Shown: piece by piece, positions 44,657-53,764 of the stretch
Layout of the letters: each line of letters opens with the position of its first letter
Numbering within the stretch: the first letter of the stretch is position 1
Source of the DNA: Bacteroidia bacterium
GTDB lineage: Bacteria; Bacteroidota; Bacteroidia; B-17B0; Aurantibacillaceae
NCBI GenBank assembly: GCA_022841465.1
Contig: JALHRL010000005.1
Span: forward strand, 1 to 64,000
Length of the DNA stretch: 64,000 nucleotides
Reading direction: 5' to 3'
The notes under the pieces: model-generated
Database searches by the model: none
The model's input: the letters and a program-made list of their open reading frames with translations, nothing else
What the model was told of the DNA's origin: nothing
Program-made: the position numbers and the translations under genes

Positions 44657-45445
44657 ATGGGAAACTATAATTTTAACCTGTCTAATTTACCTGAAAGAAC
44701 AGAAAGGCCGCGTACCACCGGTTTAACAATGGTAATGGATAAAGGCTTATCAACACGCCAAGCAGAAGATTTTCTGGCAGCATCCGGAGATTATGTTGAT
44801 TTCGTAAAATTGGGTTTTGGAACTTCAGTGGTTTCTAAAAACTTAAAACAAAAAATAAAATTGTATCACGAAGCAGGAATGAAAGTGTATCTGGGCGGTA
44901 CTTTGTTAGAAGCATTTATTGTTAGAAATAACATAGATGGGTATTTAAAAAGTATATCCGACTTGGGTTTAACCTGTGCAGAAGTAAGTGATGGAAGCAT
45001 TACGCTTAATCATGATAAGAAATGCGAAATTATTAGCAGGTTAGCTAAAGATTTTACCGTTGTAAGCGAAGTTGGTAGTAAAGAAGAAGGAGTAATTATA
45101 CATCCTGCCCGTTGGATAAGCATGATGCAAAACGAATTACAAGCCGGTGCCTTTAAAGTTATTGCAGAAGCCCGCGAAAGTGGAACCGTTGGTATTTTTC
45201 ATAAAAACGGTAGTGCACACACTTTGTTAATTAACAGAATTGTAAATAAAGTAAAGCTAGAAAACATTATTTGGGAAACACCTCAAAAAAGTCAGCAAGT
45301 GTATTTTATTAAACTTTTTGGTGCAAATGTTAACTTGGGTAACATTGGTTACGAAGATGTTATTCCATTAGAAACATTACGTTTGGGTTTAAGAGGCGAT
45401 ACCTTTTTTACTTTTTTACCGGAAAGCATGAAACAAGATATTTAA
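44657..45445 (+). CDS. comA: Phosphosulfolactate synthase, ComA-like
   Basis: This 262-residue TIM-barrel-type protein matches the ComA family: TGLTMVMDKGLSTRQAEDFL, DYVDFVKLGFGTSVV, YLGGTLLEAFIVRN, CAEVSDGSI, EVGSKEEG and VIAEARESGTVGIF. The family reaction adds sulfite to phosphoenolpyruvate, giving (R)-phosphosulfolactate, the first step of coenzyme M synthesis in methanogens. No other coenzyme M gene is in the window. In this organism it may serve another sulfonate (for example sulfolactate), which is inference. Its operon neighbours, a rhodanese and a DedA protein, give little help on the pathway. Confidence 0.85.
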   Translation: MGNYNFNLSNLPERTERPRTTGLTMVMDKGLSTRQAEDFLAASGDYVDFVKLGFGTSVVSKNLKQKIKLYHEAGMKVYLGGTLLEAFIVRNNIDGYLKSISDLGLTCAEVSDGSITLNHDKKCEIISRLAKDFTVVSEVGSKEEGVIIHPARWISMMQNELQAGAFKVIAEARESGTVGIFHKNGSAHTLLINRIVNKVKLENIIWETPQKSQQVYFIKLFGANVNLGNIGYEDVIPLETLRLGLRGDTFFTFLPESMKQDI

Positions 45446-45463
45446 TAATTAAGTATAAAAACA

Positions 45464-45766
45464 ATGAAAGAAGTAACAGTACAAGAACTAAAACAGCTAA
45501 AAGACAGCGGAACCGATTTTCAATTAATTGATGTTAGAGAAGAACATGAATTTGATGAAGCCAATTTAAAGGGACATTTAATACCGCTTGGTGAAATATT
45601 AGATAGAGCAAGCGAAGTAGATAAAAATAAAAAAGTGGTAGTACACTGCCGCAGCGGTAAACGCAGCGCTACTGCCATTCAAGCATTAGAAACTCAGTTG
45701 GGTTATAATAATTTGTATAATCTTAAAGGTGGAATTTTAGCATACATAGAGGAAATTGGTTTATAA
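45464..45766 (+). CDS. Rhodanese-like domain protein
   Basis: This 100-residue single rhodanese domain has the active Cys in VVVHCRSGKRSA (C62) and the conserved LIDVREEHEFDEANL. It can carry a persulfide sulfur. It lies 18 bases after comA, which uses sulfite, so a link through sulfur metabolism is possible but unproven. Confidence 0.9.
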   Translation: MKEVTVQELKQLKDSGTDFQLIDVREEHEFDEANLKGHLIPLGEILDRASEVDKNKKVVVHCRSGKRSATAIQALETQLGYNNLYNLKGGILAYIEEIGL

Positions 45767-45775
45767 TAAAAAGGT

Positions 45776-46417
45776 ATGATGGACATTATTGATTTTATAT
45801 TACACATTGATAAACACTTGGAAACGTTTATTAAAACATATCCTGTATTGGTGTATGGCATTTTATTTGCAATTATTTTTGTTGAAACCGGTTTAGTGGT
45901 AATGCCTTTATTACCCGGCGATTCGTTATTATTTGCAATAGGAATGTTTGCCGCACAAGGGATGCTAAATTTACCATTGGTAATTGCACTTTTAATTGTA
46001 GCTGCGTTTTTAGGCGATACAACCAATTATTTTATAGGGAAGTTTTTTAGCGATAGAATTTTGTCCTGGAAATTATTTGGTAAGGTTTTAGTAAAGCAAC
46101 AACACATAGATAAAACGCACGAGTTTTTTGAAAAACACGGACCAAAAACAATAATTCTAGCACGTTTTGTCCCTATTGTTCGCACCTTTGCACCCTTTGT
46201 TGCCGGTATTGGTAAAATGAATTACAAAACATTTTTATCGTTTAATATTATTGGCGGCGTTGTTTGGGTAGCAGGCGTTTCTTTAGCGGGTTATTTTTTA
46301 GGCGAAATTCCCTGGATAAAACAAAATTTTGAAAAAGTTATATTTTTAATAATAGGTATTTCTATTTTACCAATTGTTTTTAATGTAGTTAAAGCTAAGT
46401 TGTCTAAAAATAAGTAA
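45776..46417 (+). CDS. DedA-family inner membrane protein
   Basis: This 213-residue protein has four to five membrane segments and the DedA motifs FVETGLVVMPLLPGDSLLF, FFEKHGPKTIILARFVPIVR and TFAPFVAGIGKM. DedA proteins are thought to move or flip lipids and support membrane potential. Two ATG codons are adjacent at the start. It overlaps the next gene as TAATG. Confidence 0.92.
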   Translation: MMDIIDFILHIDKHLETFIKTYPVLVYGILFAIIFVETGLVVMPLLPGDSLLFAIGMFAAQGMLNLPLVIALLIVAAFLGDTTNYFIGKFFSDRILSWKLFGKVLVKQQHIDKTHEFFEKHGPKTIILARFVPIVRTFAPFVAGIGKMNYKTFLSFNIIGGVVWVAGVSLAGYFLGEIPWIKQNFEKVIFLIIGISILPIVFNVVKAKLSKNK

Positions 46418-47169
46418 TGATTAAAAAGGGCTTATATCTGCTTTTAATTTTTAATTTTTTAATTTCCTGCACGGTTCAAAAAAGAGCACACCGTAAAGGA
46501 TACTACATTAGTTGGAACCACACTTCCGGAACAAAAACATTAAAAAAGGAAAAAGAACCAATTAAGAAACCTATAGAGGAGCTTGTACTTACTGAACGTG
46601 TTAAGAGTGAATCAGAAAAAACAGAAGCTTCAACAAGCACTTCCTTTAGCAACAAAGCCTCCATTATAAAACCTAAATTAATTCTCTCAGATACTTGTGG
46701 CGATTTAATTTTAATGCGCGATGGTACACAAATATTGGCTAAAGTATTAGAAATTACGGATGATAAAATTAAATACAAACGCTGCGATAATTTAGATGGA
46801 CCCACAATAATAACATCAACCAATAATGTACATACCATAAAATTTGTAAATGGTGTTTCGCAGGCATTTGAGTTAAGTGTTAAGCAAAATAATTATGGTG
46901 GTTCGCAACCTTTCAATAATTATAATGCTCAAAAAACAAATCCTTATGCTGTTGCTGCTTTAGTTTGCGCTATTGTTGGGGTTTGGCCTCTTTCATTTTT
47001 GGGGTCAATTTTCGGTTTAATTTTTGCTATAAGAGCTGAACGTGAAATAAATAAAAACCCAGAGCGATATAAAGGAAAAGGATTGGCTATTGCAGCAAAG
47101 GTTATTTCAATAGTTATGTTGGCTCTTCTTTTAGTGTTTTTAATGATTCTTGTTCTAGTGGTGCTATAA
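46417..47169 (+). CDS. Lipoprotein with C-terminal DUF4190-like membrane region
   Basis: This 250-residue protein has a lipobox (LISC, Cys 18) after a short hydrophobic segment. A charged linker and a small beta domain (MRDGTQILAKVLEITDDKIKY) follow; similar domains recur in Bacteroidota. The C-terminus (about 175-250) has two membrane segments of the DUF4190 type (NPYAVAALVCAIVGVWPLSF, FLGSIFGLIFAI). Function unknown. It ends directly before the DUF5916 gene. Confidence 0.78.
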   Translation: MIKKGLYLLLIFNFLISCTVQKRAHRKGYYISWNHTSGTKTLKKEKEPIKKPIEELVLTERVKSESEKTEASTSTSFSNKASIIKPKLILSDTCGDLILMRDGTQILAKVLEITDDKIKYKRCDNLDGPTIITSTNNVHTIKFVNGVSQAFELSVKQNNYGGSQPFNNYNAQKTNPYAVAALVCAIVGVWPLSFLGSIFGLIFAIRAEREINKNPERYKGKGLAIAAKVISIVMLALLLVFLMILVLVVL

Positions 47170-49386
47170 ATGAATTTGAATTTTCTTTTTATAAGACGGT
47201 TAATTTTAGTCTTAACTCTAATTAATTCACTTTATGCACAAACACCCGAAAAATCTATTAAGGCTTCTTTTATTTCAGAAAAAATTGTAATTGATGGTGA
47301 TTTAACGGAAGAAATTTGGCAGAAGGCAGAGAGGGTTGGTAAATTTTGGCAAAACTTTCCGTACGATACTTCTCTAGCTAAAGTAAAAACAGAAGTAATG
47401 GTGGCTTATGATGAAAATAATTTATACATAGCTGCCATTTGTTACGATAGTGTTCCACACAAATACATTATTCAATCCTTAAAAAGAGATTTTGCTTATC
47501 CTATTAGTGATGCTTTTGCTGTTATCATAGATCCATTTAGCGATATGCAAAATGGTTTTACCTTTGGTTTAAATCCCTTTGGTGTTCAACGCGAAGGTAT
47601 GATATCAGATGGTGGTGGTTTTGGGTCAACAGCCGTTTGGGATAATAAATGGTATAGCGAAACAAAACGGTTTTCAAATAAATGGACTTTAGAAATGCAA
47701 ATACCTTTTAAATCTATTCGCTTTAATGAAAAGTTAACAGAATGGAGAATAAATTTTGCACGCAATGATTTTGATTTAAATGAAAGTGGCACATGGGTAA
47801 AAGTTCCTCGCCAGTTTAATGTTTTTTCATTAGCCTTTACCGGCAAGTTAGAATTTGAAAAACCTCCAAAAAAAAGCGGAACAAATATTTCCGTTATCCC
47901 TTATGCTATTGGAAGATTTAGTGAAGATTATACAGTTAAAGGTTCGCAAAAAATTGCCGCTAATGCCGGTGCAGATGCAAAAATGGTGTTAGGCACTTCG
48001 CTTAATTTAGACGTTACTGTAAATCCCGATTTTAGTCAGGTAGAAGTAGACAGGCAAATTGTAAACCTTACCCGCTTTAGTTTATTTTTTCCTGAACAAA
48101 GGCAATTTTTTATAGAGAATAGTGATTTGTTTGAAAGATTTGGCTTCCGACAAATTCGTCCGTTTTTTTCAAGAAGAATTGGCTTGGCAGATGGAAATAT
48201 TATTCCAATAATTGCAGGTGCCCGCCTAAGCGGAAAACCCAGTAAGAAATGGCGAATTGGTGCTATGAATATTCAAACGGCAGATGCTACTATTAATAAT
48301 GTAAAGTATTTCTCTCAAAACTATTTTGTTGCAGCAGCACAGTACAATATTTTTAAACGATCGAACATTGCTGCTATTTTTGTTAACCGCCAGCAAATAG
48401 ATACCAGCGGAATGTCTTTGGTGAATTTTAATAGAGTAGCAGGTTTAGATTACAACTTACGAAGCGCAAATAACAAATGGAGCGGTAAATTTTTCTTTCA
48501 TCATTCATTATCCAACAAAAACAATAACAATGCATTTACACATGCCAGTTGGTTAGAATATTCATCGCAAAATTTAGTGGTAATGTGGAATCATGAATAT
48601 GTAGATAAAAATTACAATGCAGAAACCGGTTTTACACCGCGTATTTTTCAAACAGATGTAAACGGAAATATTAATAGGTTTTCTTATTGGCGATTAGAAC
48701 CTTATGTGCATTATTATTTTTATCCAAAAAATTCACCGATTAATAAAATGGGACCCGGTTTGTATTTTGATTATTACGCTAATCAAGATTTAAAAACAAC
48801 AGATTGGTATTTAAAACCCTATTATGATATTTTATTCGGCAATTCTGCTACCTTTCAACTTTTTGGAAACGCATATTATACTAAATTACTTTTCCCAACC
48901 GATGTTACTTTTACAGGACAATCAAAATTTACAAATGCCGGCGATTATTATTATCAAAATGCGGGGCTTTCATTCAGAACAAATCAACGTAAAACATTTG
49001 GTATTGGCGCTTCTTCCAGTTATGGAACCTATTACTCAGGTACAAAATATAGTGCGAATTTAGATGTTTCTTACCGATTGCAACCTTATTTTATTTTTTC
49101 GGTAAGTTACACATTAGATAAAATTTATTTACCCTATTTAAATACAGTTGAATTAGATTTAATTAGTCCGCGTATTGAAATGTCGTTTTCACGCTCTTTA
49201 TTTCTTACAACATTTTGGCAATACAATTCTCAGGCAAAAAACATTAACTTTAACGCACGATTACAGTGGCGCTTTAAACCAATGAGTGATTTGTTTATTG
49301 TATATAGTGATAATTATAACAATAATGATTTTTCTATTAAAAACCGCGCTGTAGTAGTTAAGTTTGTTTATTGGTTGAATACGTGA
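47170..49386 (+). CDS. DUF5916 protein with N-terminal CBM9-like domain
   Basis: This 738-residue protein has a signal-anchor start (RRLILVLTLINSLYAQ). A family 9 carbohydrate-binding-like domain follows (about 35-240; IDGDLTEEIWQKAERVG, VAYDENNLYIAAICYD). The C-terminal part of about 480 residues is made of Tyr/Phe-rich strands like an outer membrane beta-barrel (RFSLFFPEQRQFFIENSDLF, ending YWLNT). This matches the DUF5916 family in Bacteroidota. Function is unknown; it may bind a glycan at the cell surface. It follows the lipoprotein gene with no gap. Confidence 0.85.
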   Translation: MNLNFLFIRRLILVLTLINSLYAQTPEKSIKASFISEKIVIDGDLTEEIWQKAERVGKFWQNFPYDTSLAKVKTEVMVAYDENNLYIAAICYDSVPHKYIIQSLKRDFAYPISDAFAVIIDPFSDMQNGFTFGLNPFGVQREGMISDGGGFGSTAVWDNKWYSETKRFSNKWTLEMQIPFKSIRFNEKLTEWRINFARNDFDLNESGTWVKVPRQFNVFSLAFTGKLEFEKPPKKSGTNISVIPYAIGRFSEDYTVKGSQKIAANAGADAKMVLGTSLNLDVTVNPDFSQVEVDRQIVNLTRFSLFFPEQRQFFIENSDLFERFGFRQIRPFFSRRIGLADGNIIPIIAGARLSGKPSKKWRIGAMNIQTADATINNVKYFSQNYFVAAAQYNIFKRSNIAAIFVNRQQIDTSGMSLVNFNRVAGLDYNLRSANNKWSGKFFFHHSLSNKNNNNAFTHASWLEYSSQNLVVMWNHEYVDKNYNAETGFTPRIFQTDVNGNINRFSYWRLEPYVHYYFYPKNSPINKMGPGLYFDYYANQDLKTTDWYLKPYYDILFGNSATFQLFGNAYYTKLLFPTDVTFTGQSKFTNAGDYYYQNAGLSFRTNQRKTFGIGASSSYGTYYSGTKYSANLDVSYRLQPYFIFSVSYTLDKIYLPYLNTVELDLISPRIEMSFSRSLFLTTFWQYNSQAKNINFNARLQWRFKPMSDLFIVYSDNYNNNDFSIKNRAVVVKFVYWLNT

Positions 49387-49390
49387 TAAA

Positions 49391-50365
49391 ATGCAGGAGA
49401 AAAAATTGAAAATAATTTTTATGGGTACGCCCGATTTTGCCGTGGCAAGTTTAAAAACTTTGTTAGATGCAGGTTATACAATTGTGGCTGTAATTACTGC
49501 CCCGGATAAACCTGCAGGAAGGGGGCAAACCATACAGCAGAGTGCAGTTAAGGAATTTGCAATGGCTAGTGATTTAAAAGTATTGCAACCAACAAACTTA
49601 AAGGACGAAAAATTTATTAATGACTTACGCGAATTAAATGCCGATTTACAAATAGTAGTTGCTTTTAGAATGTTACCGGAAGTAGTATGGAATATGCCAC
49701 CATTAGGTACCTATAATTTGCATGGCTCATTATTACCTAAGTATAGAGGAGCTGCGCCAATAAACTGGTGCATTATAAATGGAGATAGTGAAACAGGAGT
49801 AACCACCTTTAAACTTACACATGAAATTGATACCGGAAGTATTTTGTTTTCTGAAAAAATTTTAATTGGTAAAACTGAAACGGCCGGTGAGTTGCATGAT
49901 AGAATGAAAAATATTGGCGCTGATTTATTAAAGAAAACAGTTGATACAATAAACGATTCGTTTTTAAATGGTACGGAGCTAAATTTTATTTCTCAAAACG
50001 ATGCGGCGGCAACACACGCTCCAAAAATATTTAAAGAACATTGTAAAATTAACTGGAGTAATAGCAGTGAAGAAGTTTTTAATTTAATTAGAGGATTATC
50101 ACCATATCCATCTGCATTCACAGAGTTTCTAGATAAGAATAGTAACAAACAAATTATAAAAATTTACAAAGTAAAAACTCATTTGCAATTACCGGAAAAT
50201 GCACGGCCCGGAAAATTAATTACCGATAATAAAACATTTTTGCAGGTTTGTACTGCTGATGGATTGCTTGAAATAGAAGAACTGCAACTGCAAGGGAAAA
50301 AGAAAATGAAAGCAGTGGAGTTTTTAAATGGTTATAAATTTTCTGATCAAACTTTTTTTTCTTAA
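49391..50365 (+). CDS. fmt: Methionyl-tRNA formyltransferase
   Basis: This 324-residue enzyme has the formyl-tetrahydrofolate-binding motif HGSLLPKYRGAAPINW, the start IIFMGTPDFAVASLKTLL, PDKPAGRG, and HEIDTGSIL with the catalytic Asp. It formylates initiator Met-tRNA. It closes the operon that starts with the TPR gene, five bases after the DUF5916 gene. Confidence 0.97.
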   Translation: MQEKKLKIIFMGTPDFAVASLKTLLDAGYTIVAVITAPDKPAGRGQTIQQSAVKEFAMASDLKVLQPTNLKDEKFINDLRELNADLQIVVAFRMLPEVVWNMPPLGTYNLHGSLLPKYRGAAPINWCIINGDSETGVTTFKLTHEIDTGSILFSEKILIGKTETAGELHDRMKNIGADLLKKTVDTINDSFLNGTELNFISQNDAAATHAPKIFKEHCKINWSNSSEEVFNLIRGLSPYPSAFTEFLDKNSNKQIIKIYKVKTHLQLPENARPGKLITDNKTFLQVCTADGLLEIEELQLQGKKKMKAVEFLNGYKFSDQTFFS

Positions 50366-50528
50366 AGCTATAGCAAGTATTCAGCGTATAGAATCGCTGC
50401 AACCCACTGATATTAACAAAACGAGGTGTAGCTATGTTCAAAACCCTTGTCAGGGCACGTTTGCAGCTATTAGTTATTAACAAAAGGCCTATTTATCAAC
50501 AAAAACGAACGATTAACCTCTGAAAGGC
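50366..50528. other. Intergenic region with nested stems before the hup promoter
   Basis: No gene is visible. GCTGCAA (50396-50402) can pair with TTGCAGC (50461-50467) around an inner hairpin CCCT/AGGG (50444-50455). This could be the end of the fmt transcript or a small structured RNA. Confidence 0.35.
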
Positions 50529-50558
50529 TTGACAAACAAGGTTTATGCTATATATTTG
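50529..50558 (+). promoter_or_regulatory. Bacteroidota-type promoter of hup
   Basis: TTG (50529-50531), 19 bases, TATATTTG (50551-50558). The box ends 41 bases before the ATG, a longer leader than for other promoters seen here. Confidence 0.8.
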
Positions 50559-50599
50559 CTCTTGTAATATTAATTGTTTAACCCTTAAAAAAAAACAAA

Positions 50600-50881
50600 A
50601 TGAACAAAGCAGAATTAATTGATGCAATTTCATCAGGATCAAAGTTAACTAAAGCTGACGCTGGTCGCGCTTTAGATGCAACAATCGAAGCTATTAACAA
50701 AGCACTTAAAAAAGGTGACAGAATCGGATTAGTAGGTTTCGGTTCTTTCTCTGTTGCTAAACGTTCGGCTCGTATTGGTCGTAACCCACAAACAGGAAAA
50801 GAAATTAAAATTGCTGCTAAAAAAGTAGTAAAGTTTAAAGCTGGTTCTGATTTAGCTGGTTCAGTTAACAAAGGAAAATAA
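50600..50881 (+). CDS. hup: HU-family DNA-binding protein
   Basis: This 93-residue histone-like protein has the HU fold. It begins MNKAELIDAISSGSKLTKAD; GDRIGLVGFGSFSV follows, then GRNPQTGKEIKIAA, the DNA-binding arm. It bends and compacts the chromosome and can influence transcription and replication. It is transcribed alone from a clear promoter and ends at a strong terminator. Confidence 0.96.
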   Translation: MNKAELIDAISSGSKLTKADAGRALDATIEAINKALKKGDRIGLVGFGSFSVAKRSARIGRNPQTGKEIKIAAKKVVKFKAGSDLAGSVNKGK

Positions 50882-50898
50882 TTGCTTTAGCAATTAAA

Positions 50899-50936
50899 AC
50901 AAAAAAGCCACTCTTATGAGTGGCTTTTTTGTTTTG
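50899..50936 (+). terminator. Rho-independent terminator of hup
   Basis: GCCACTC (50907-50913) and GAGTGGC (50918-50924) form a perfect 7-base stem with a 4-base loop, extended by six A/T pairs and followed by a T run. Confidence 0.9.
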
Positions 50937-50970
50937 TGTGGTATTATAACTCCTTTATCAGTTTCTGTTT

Positions 50971-51001
50971 TTTCAAGAGAAAAGAAGAAGAAATAAATGA
51001 G
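50971..51001. repeat. Direct repeat, left copy
   Basis: The first 18 bases (TTTCAAGAGAAAAGAAGA) are identical to those at 51241, exactly 270 bases on; the following 13 bases are similar. Confidence 0.75.
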
Positions 51002-51085
51002 ATTAAAAATTTTATAAGGCGCGTTTTGCATTACGATGTTTAGAGATATCGAAATTTATTCCTGGTAGGATGCCCTATCGGCCTT

Positions 51086-51214
51086 ATAGAATTTTGCGTA
51101 AAAATCTTCGTGAAATCAGAAGCGTTGGCTTTGTGTGTAAACCATTTGATGTGCAGTAATGGTGGTTTTTCAAATGGTTGGCCTGATGAGCGATAGATTT
51201 TAGCAAAATTCTAT
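51086..51214. repeat. Nested inverted repeats inside the structured element
   Basis: ATAGAATTTTGC (51086-51097) pairs perfectly with GCAAAATTCTAT (51203-51214), and the pairing continues inward imperfectly. A second pair, AACCATTTGA (51140-51149) and TCAAATGGTT (51170-51179), lies within it. Together they would form a long branched hairpin. Confidence 0.75.
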
Positions 51215-51230
51215 GAAGCCTTGAACTTTT

Positions 51231-51271
51231 GCTTCTTTTCTTTCAAGAGAAAAGAAGACGATATAAATAGA
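51231..51271. repeat. Direct repeat, right copy, with hairpin
   Basis: The copy at 51241 is preceded by CTTCTTTTCT, so that CTTCTTTTCT (51232-51241) and AGAAAAGAAG (51248-51257) form a perfect 10-base stem around a 6-base loop. Confidence 0.7.
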
Positions 51272-51318
51272 ATTTAATGGTGATTTCCTCAACTCATTTT
51301 TACTCTGACCTATTTTAA

Positions 51319-52263
51319 CTACAACTCCTTCATCAACACTTTGTAAATTTCCAACATTCCTTCAATATCTTTTTTATGAACTTTTTCTGTGGGTGTATGT
51401 ACATTTTGTTCTGCCGCGCCTAAAAAGCACCAGTCCCAAGGACTTTCACCCATTTGTAATTCCTTTGCATCGCTACCGCCACTTCCTTCAACTTCTAATT
51501 GGTAGGCAAGTTTATGTTTTTTAGCTACATCAATAATTTTATTTACAAATGATCTTCTGGGAATTAAACTATCGCGCATTGAAATAACCGGACCTTTACC
51601 CGGAAATACACCATCACTTATCCAAGAAATATCAGATATTAAAGCCTGACAAATTCTATACTTATCATACAGGTATCGTTGTATGTAACTAACACTTCCC
51701 CCGCCATGTTCTTCATAGGTGCTAAAAACAATGGCACCATCTTTTAAAGTTTCTGCAAGCTTAAGGGCATTAAACACACCTAACCTGTTATCCATGTAAC
51801 ACGATTGAATGAAATTTTTATCCTCTACCCAGTTTTGTTTAAATACCAATTCGGTTCCTCTTTCAAAATCGCGCTTGCCTTTATAACTTAATTCTTTATA
51901 GCCATTCTTTTCTTTTACTTGTAAGGTAACCGTTTGTTTTCCTTTGCTATCAGTTCCAATCAATTCAAAACCTTGCTTGGTAACCGGACCTCCAATTTTT
52001 ACTAATTGCTTACCGTATCTAACAGTAAAACCAATACTATCCGTATGCGCAAAAACAGCAGTACGCGGTTTTCCAAATATTAAAATTAAATTATCCTGAA
52101 AACCTTTACCGTGAATTAATTTGGGTTTATGTTTCCATTTTTTTGAGTTTTTAGCAAGGTAATCTAAAATAAAATCTTTCATGGCTACTTCATTTCCACT
52201 GGGAGCATGAATGGAACACATTTCTTTGATTAAAGCGTAATCGGTATTTTTTAAAAGCGACAT
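51319..52263 (-). CDS. M42/M20-like metallo-aminopeptidase
   Basis: This 314-residue protein has the di-metal peptidase motifs: AVFAHTDSIGFTVR (HxD), CYMDNRLGVFNAL (bridging Asp), TYEEHGGGSV (catalytic Glu pair), SDISW, and a final His in NVHTPTEKV. Family M42 members are cytoplasmic aminopeptidases; the substrate is unknown. It is the last gene of the leftward HlyD-tsaB operon, two bases after the YigZ gene. Confidence 0.85.
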   Translation of the reverse strand: MSLLKNTDYALIKEMCSIHAPSGNEVAMKDFILDYLAKNSKKWKHKPKLIHGKGFQDNLILIFGKPRTAVFAHTDSIGFTVRYGKQLVKIGGPVTKQGFELIGTDSKGKQTVTLQVKEKNGYKELSYKGKRDFERGTELVFKQNWVEDKNFIQSCYMDNRLGVFNALKLAETLKDGAIVFSTYEEHGGGSVSYIQRYLYDKYRICQALISDISWISDGVFPGKGPVISMRDSLIPRRSFVNKIIDVAKKHKLAYQLEVEGSGGSDAKELQMGESPWDWCFLGAAEQNVHTPTEKVHKKDIEGMLEIYKVLMKEL

Positions 52264-52265
52264 AA

Positions 52266-52880
52266 TTATATTGTTTTTAAGTAACTTAATTTAACGTTGT
52301 AAAATAGTTTTATTTTTTCTTCAAATTTATCTGAATTTATTTTTTTTACATTCACTATCATACAGTATTCGGTATCATAATCTTGTTGAATAATTTCAGC
52401 ATCAACATCTTTGCAAGTTTTCATTACTTGGCTAACATCATCTACAGTAAATATAAGTTTATATTGGAAATAAATAAAAATTTCCTCAATTATTGATTGT
52501 GCTATAGCATCAGCTGCGGCACCTTTGTATGCTTGTATTAATCCGCCTATCCCCAACAAGGTGCCGCCAAAATACCTAACAACTGCAATTAACACATTGC
52601 TTAAATCGTTACTTTGAATAACAGCAAAAATGGGTTTACCTGCAGTACCGGAAGGTTCTCCATCGTCGTTAATGCGGTATTGTTGTTTATCTGCACCCAG
52701 GCGGTATGCATAACAAACGTGCTTTGCTGAGGGATGCATTTTTTTTAATTCTTGTAAATATTCTTTTATTTGGTTTTCGTTACTAACCTTAAATGCATAG
52801 GCTAAAAATTTACTTCCCTTTTCTTTATATATACCTTCTGAATTATTTTTAATAGTTAAATATGAATTAGAAAAAAGCAT
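52266..52880 (-). CDS. YigZ/IMPACT family protein
   Basis: This 204-residue protein has the UPF0029 signatures EKGSKFLAYAFKV, KHVCYAYRLG, NDDGEPSGTAGKPI and AVVRYFGGTLLGIGGLI, with a small C-terminal ferredoxin-like domain. The family is linked to translation regulation in eukaryotes; its bacterial role is not known. The start shares TAATG with the stop of the EamA gene. Confidence 0.92.
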   Translation of the reverse strand: MLFSNSYLTIKNNSEGIYKEKGSKFLAYAFKVSNENQIKEYLQELKKMHPSAKHVCYAYRLGADKQQYRINDDGEPSGTAGKPIFAVIQSNDLSNVLIAVVRYFGGTLLGIGGLIQAYKGAAADAIAQSIIEEIFIYFQYKLIFTVDDVSQVMKTCKDVDAEIIQQDYDTEYCMIVNVKKINSDKFEEKIKLFYNVKLSYLKTI

Positions 52881-53764
52881 TACAAAGAAATTAAAATAAT
52901 AGATACAATTGATAAAAGTAAACCTATATAATTTATTACCGAAAGTTTTTCCTTAAATACAGTAAAACCAACAATTGCGGAAAGCAATACGTTGGAAATA
53001 TTTAATACCGGAAAAAGTAAAGCACTTTGCATAATATTACTTTCTAAAGCTTTAAAAATAAAATAAATACTAAAGTAATTCGGAATTCCGAGGGCAAATC
53101 CTGCCAACATGTGTTTTCCAAAATAGCGAAGTTTATTTTTATTTAGTTCATTTTTTTGTTTTACAAACTTTATTACCAAGGCTATTAGGCCAAACGCAAA
53201 GGCCATCATAAAAATATTAAATGTAAAAATGCTGCTTTCGTTGGGGTTGGTAATAATAGTACTGTTGGCATAATTAATGCCGATGTCTATTAAACCGCTT
53301 CCAAAAAAGACCAAAATGGGTAATAGATAATAAGAAAATTTAGTTTGCGTTTTACTGTCTTTTTTAATGGTAAGATAAACGGCAAGTAAAGCTAAAATTA
53401 TTCCGGTAGTATTTATTATTGAAACTTTTTGATTTAAAAATAAAATTGAAAACAATACAGGCATTGCTAAACTCATTTTATTGGCAAGTGCCGCAATAGA
53501 AATTCCAATTAATTGTGTGGTTTTAGATATACCATAAAACACCAAAATAAATAGTAAGCCCAATGGAATGGTGTAGGGGAGCCAGTTAATTTGAATAATA
53601 GAGTTATTATCAATTGAATTTCCGGAAACAATAATTCCGGTTAAGGTAGCAGCCAAATAGTTTATGGCAATGGCAAAAAATGAGTCAATATTATATTTAT
53701 CAAAATATTTAAATAAAATTAATAGAGAAACACTAATGCTTATGGTAAGGATAATGTATAACAT
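52880..53764 (-). CDS. EamA/DMT-family transporter
   Basis: This 294-residue protein has about ten membrane segments in two similar halves, as in drug/metabolite transporters (ISIAALANKMSLAMPVLFSI, then a second half ending FKEKLSVINYIGLLLSIV). Substrate unknown. It is translationally linked to both neighbours through TAATG overlaps. Confidence 0.87.
   Translation of the reverse strand: MLYIILTISISVSLLILFKYFDKYNIDSFFAIAINYLAATLTGIIVSGNSIDNNSIIQINWLPYTIPLGLLFILVFYGISKTTQLIGISIAALANKMSLAMPVLFSILFLNQKVSIINTTGIILALLAVYLTIKKDSKTQTKFSYYLLPILVFFGSGLIDIGINYANSTIITNPNESSIFTFNIFMMAFAFGLIALVIKFVKQKNELNKNKLRYFGKHMLAGFALGIPNYFSIYFIFKALESNIMQSALLFPVLNISNVLLSAIVGFTVFKEKLSVINYIGLLLSIVSIILISL

Larger units (their letters stand above)
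50882..51318. other. 437-base intergenic region holding a structured repeat element
   Basis: There is no gene here. It contains the hup terminator and an element bounded by a direct repeat (50971-51001 and 51241-51271) with long internal inverted repeats (51086-51214). These are detailed in separate entries. Confidence 0.7.

Noticed and set aside
50366-50600. Possible tRNA or small stable RNA before hup
   Set aside because: No T-loop (GGTTCGAATCC-like) sequence, no acceptor stem pairing and no CCA end; only short stems are visible.
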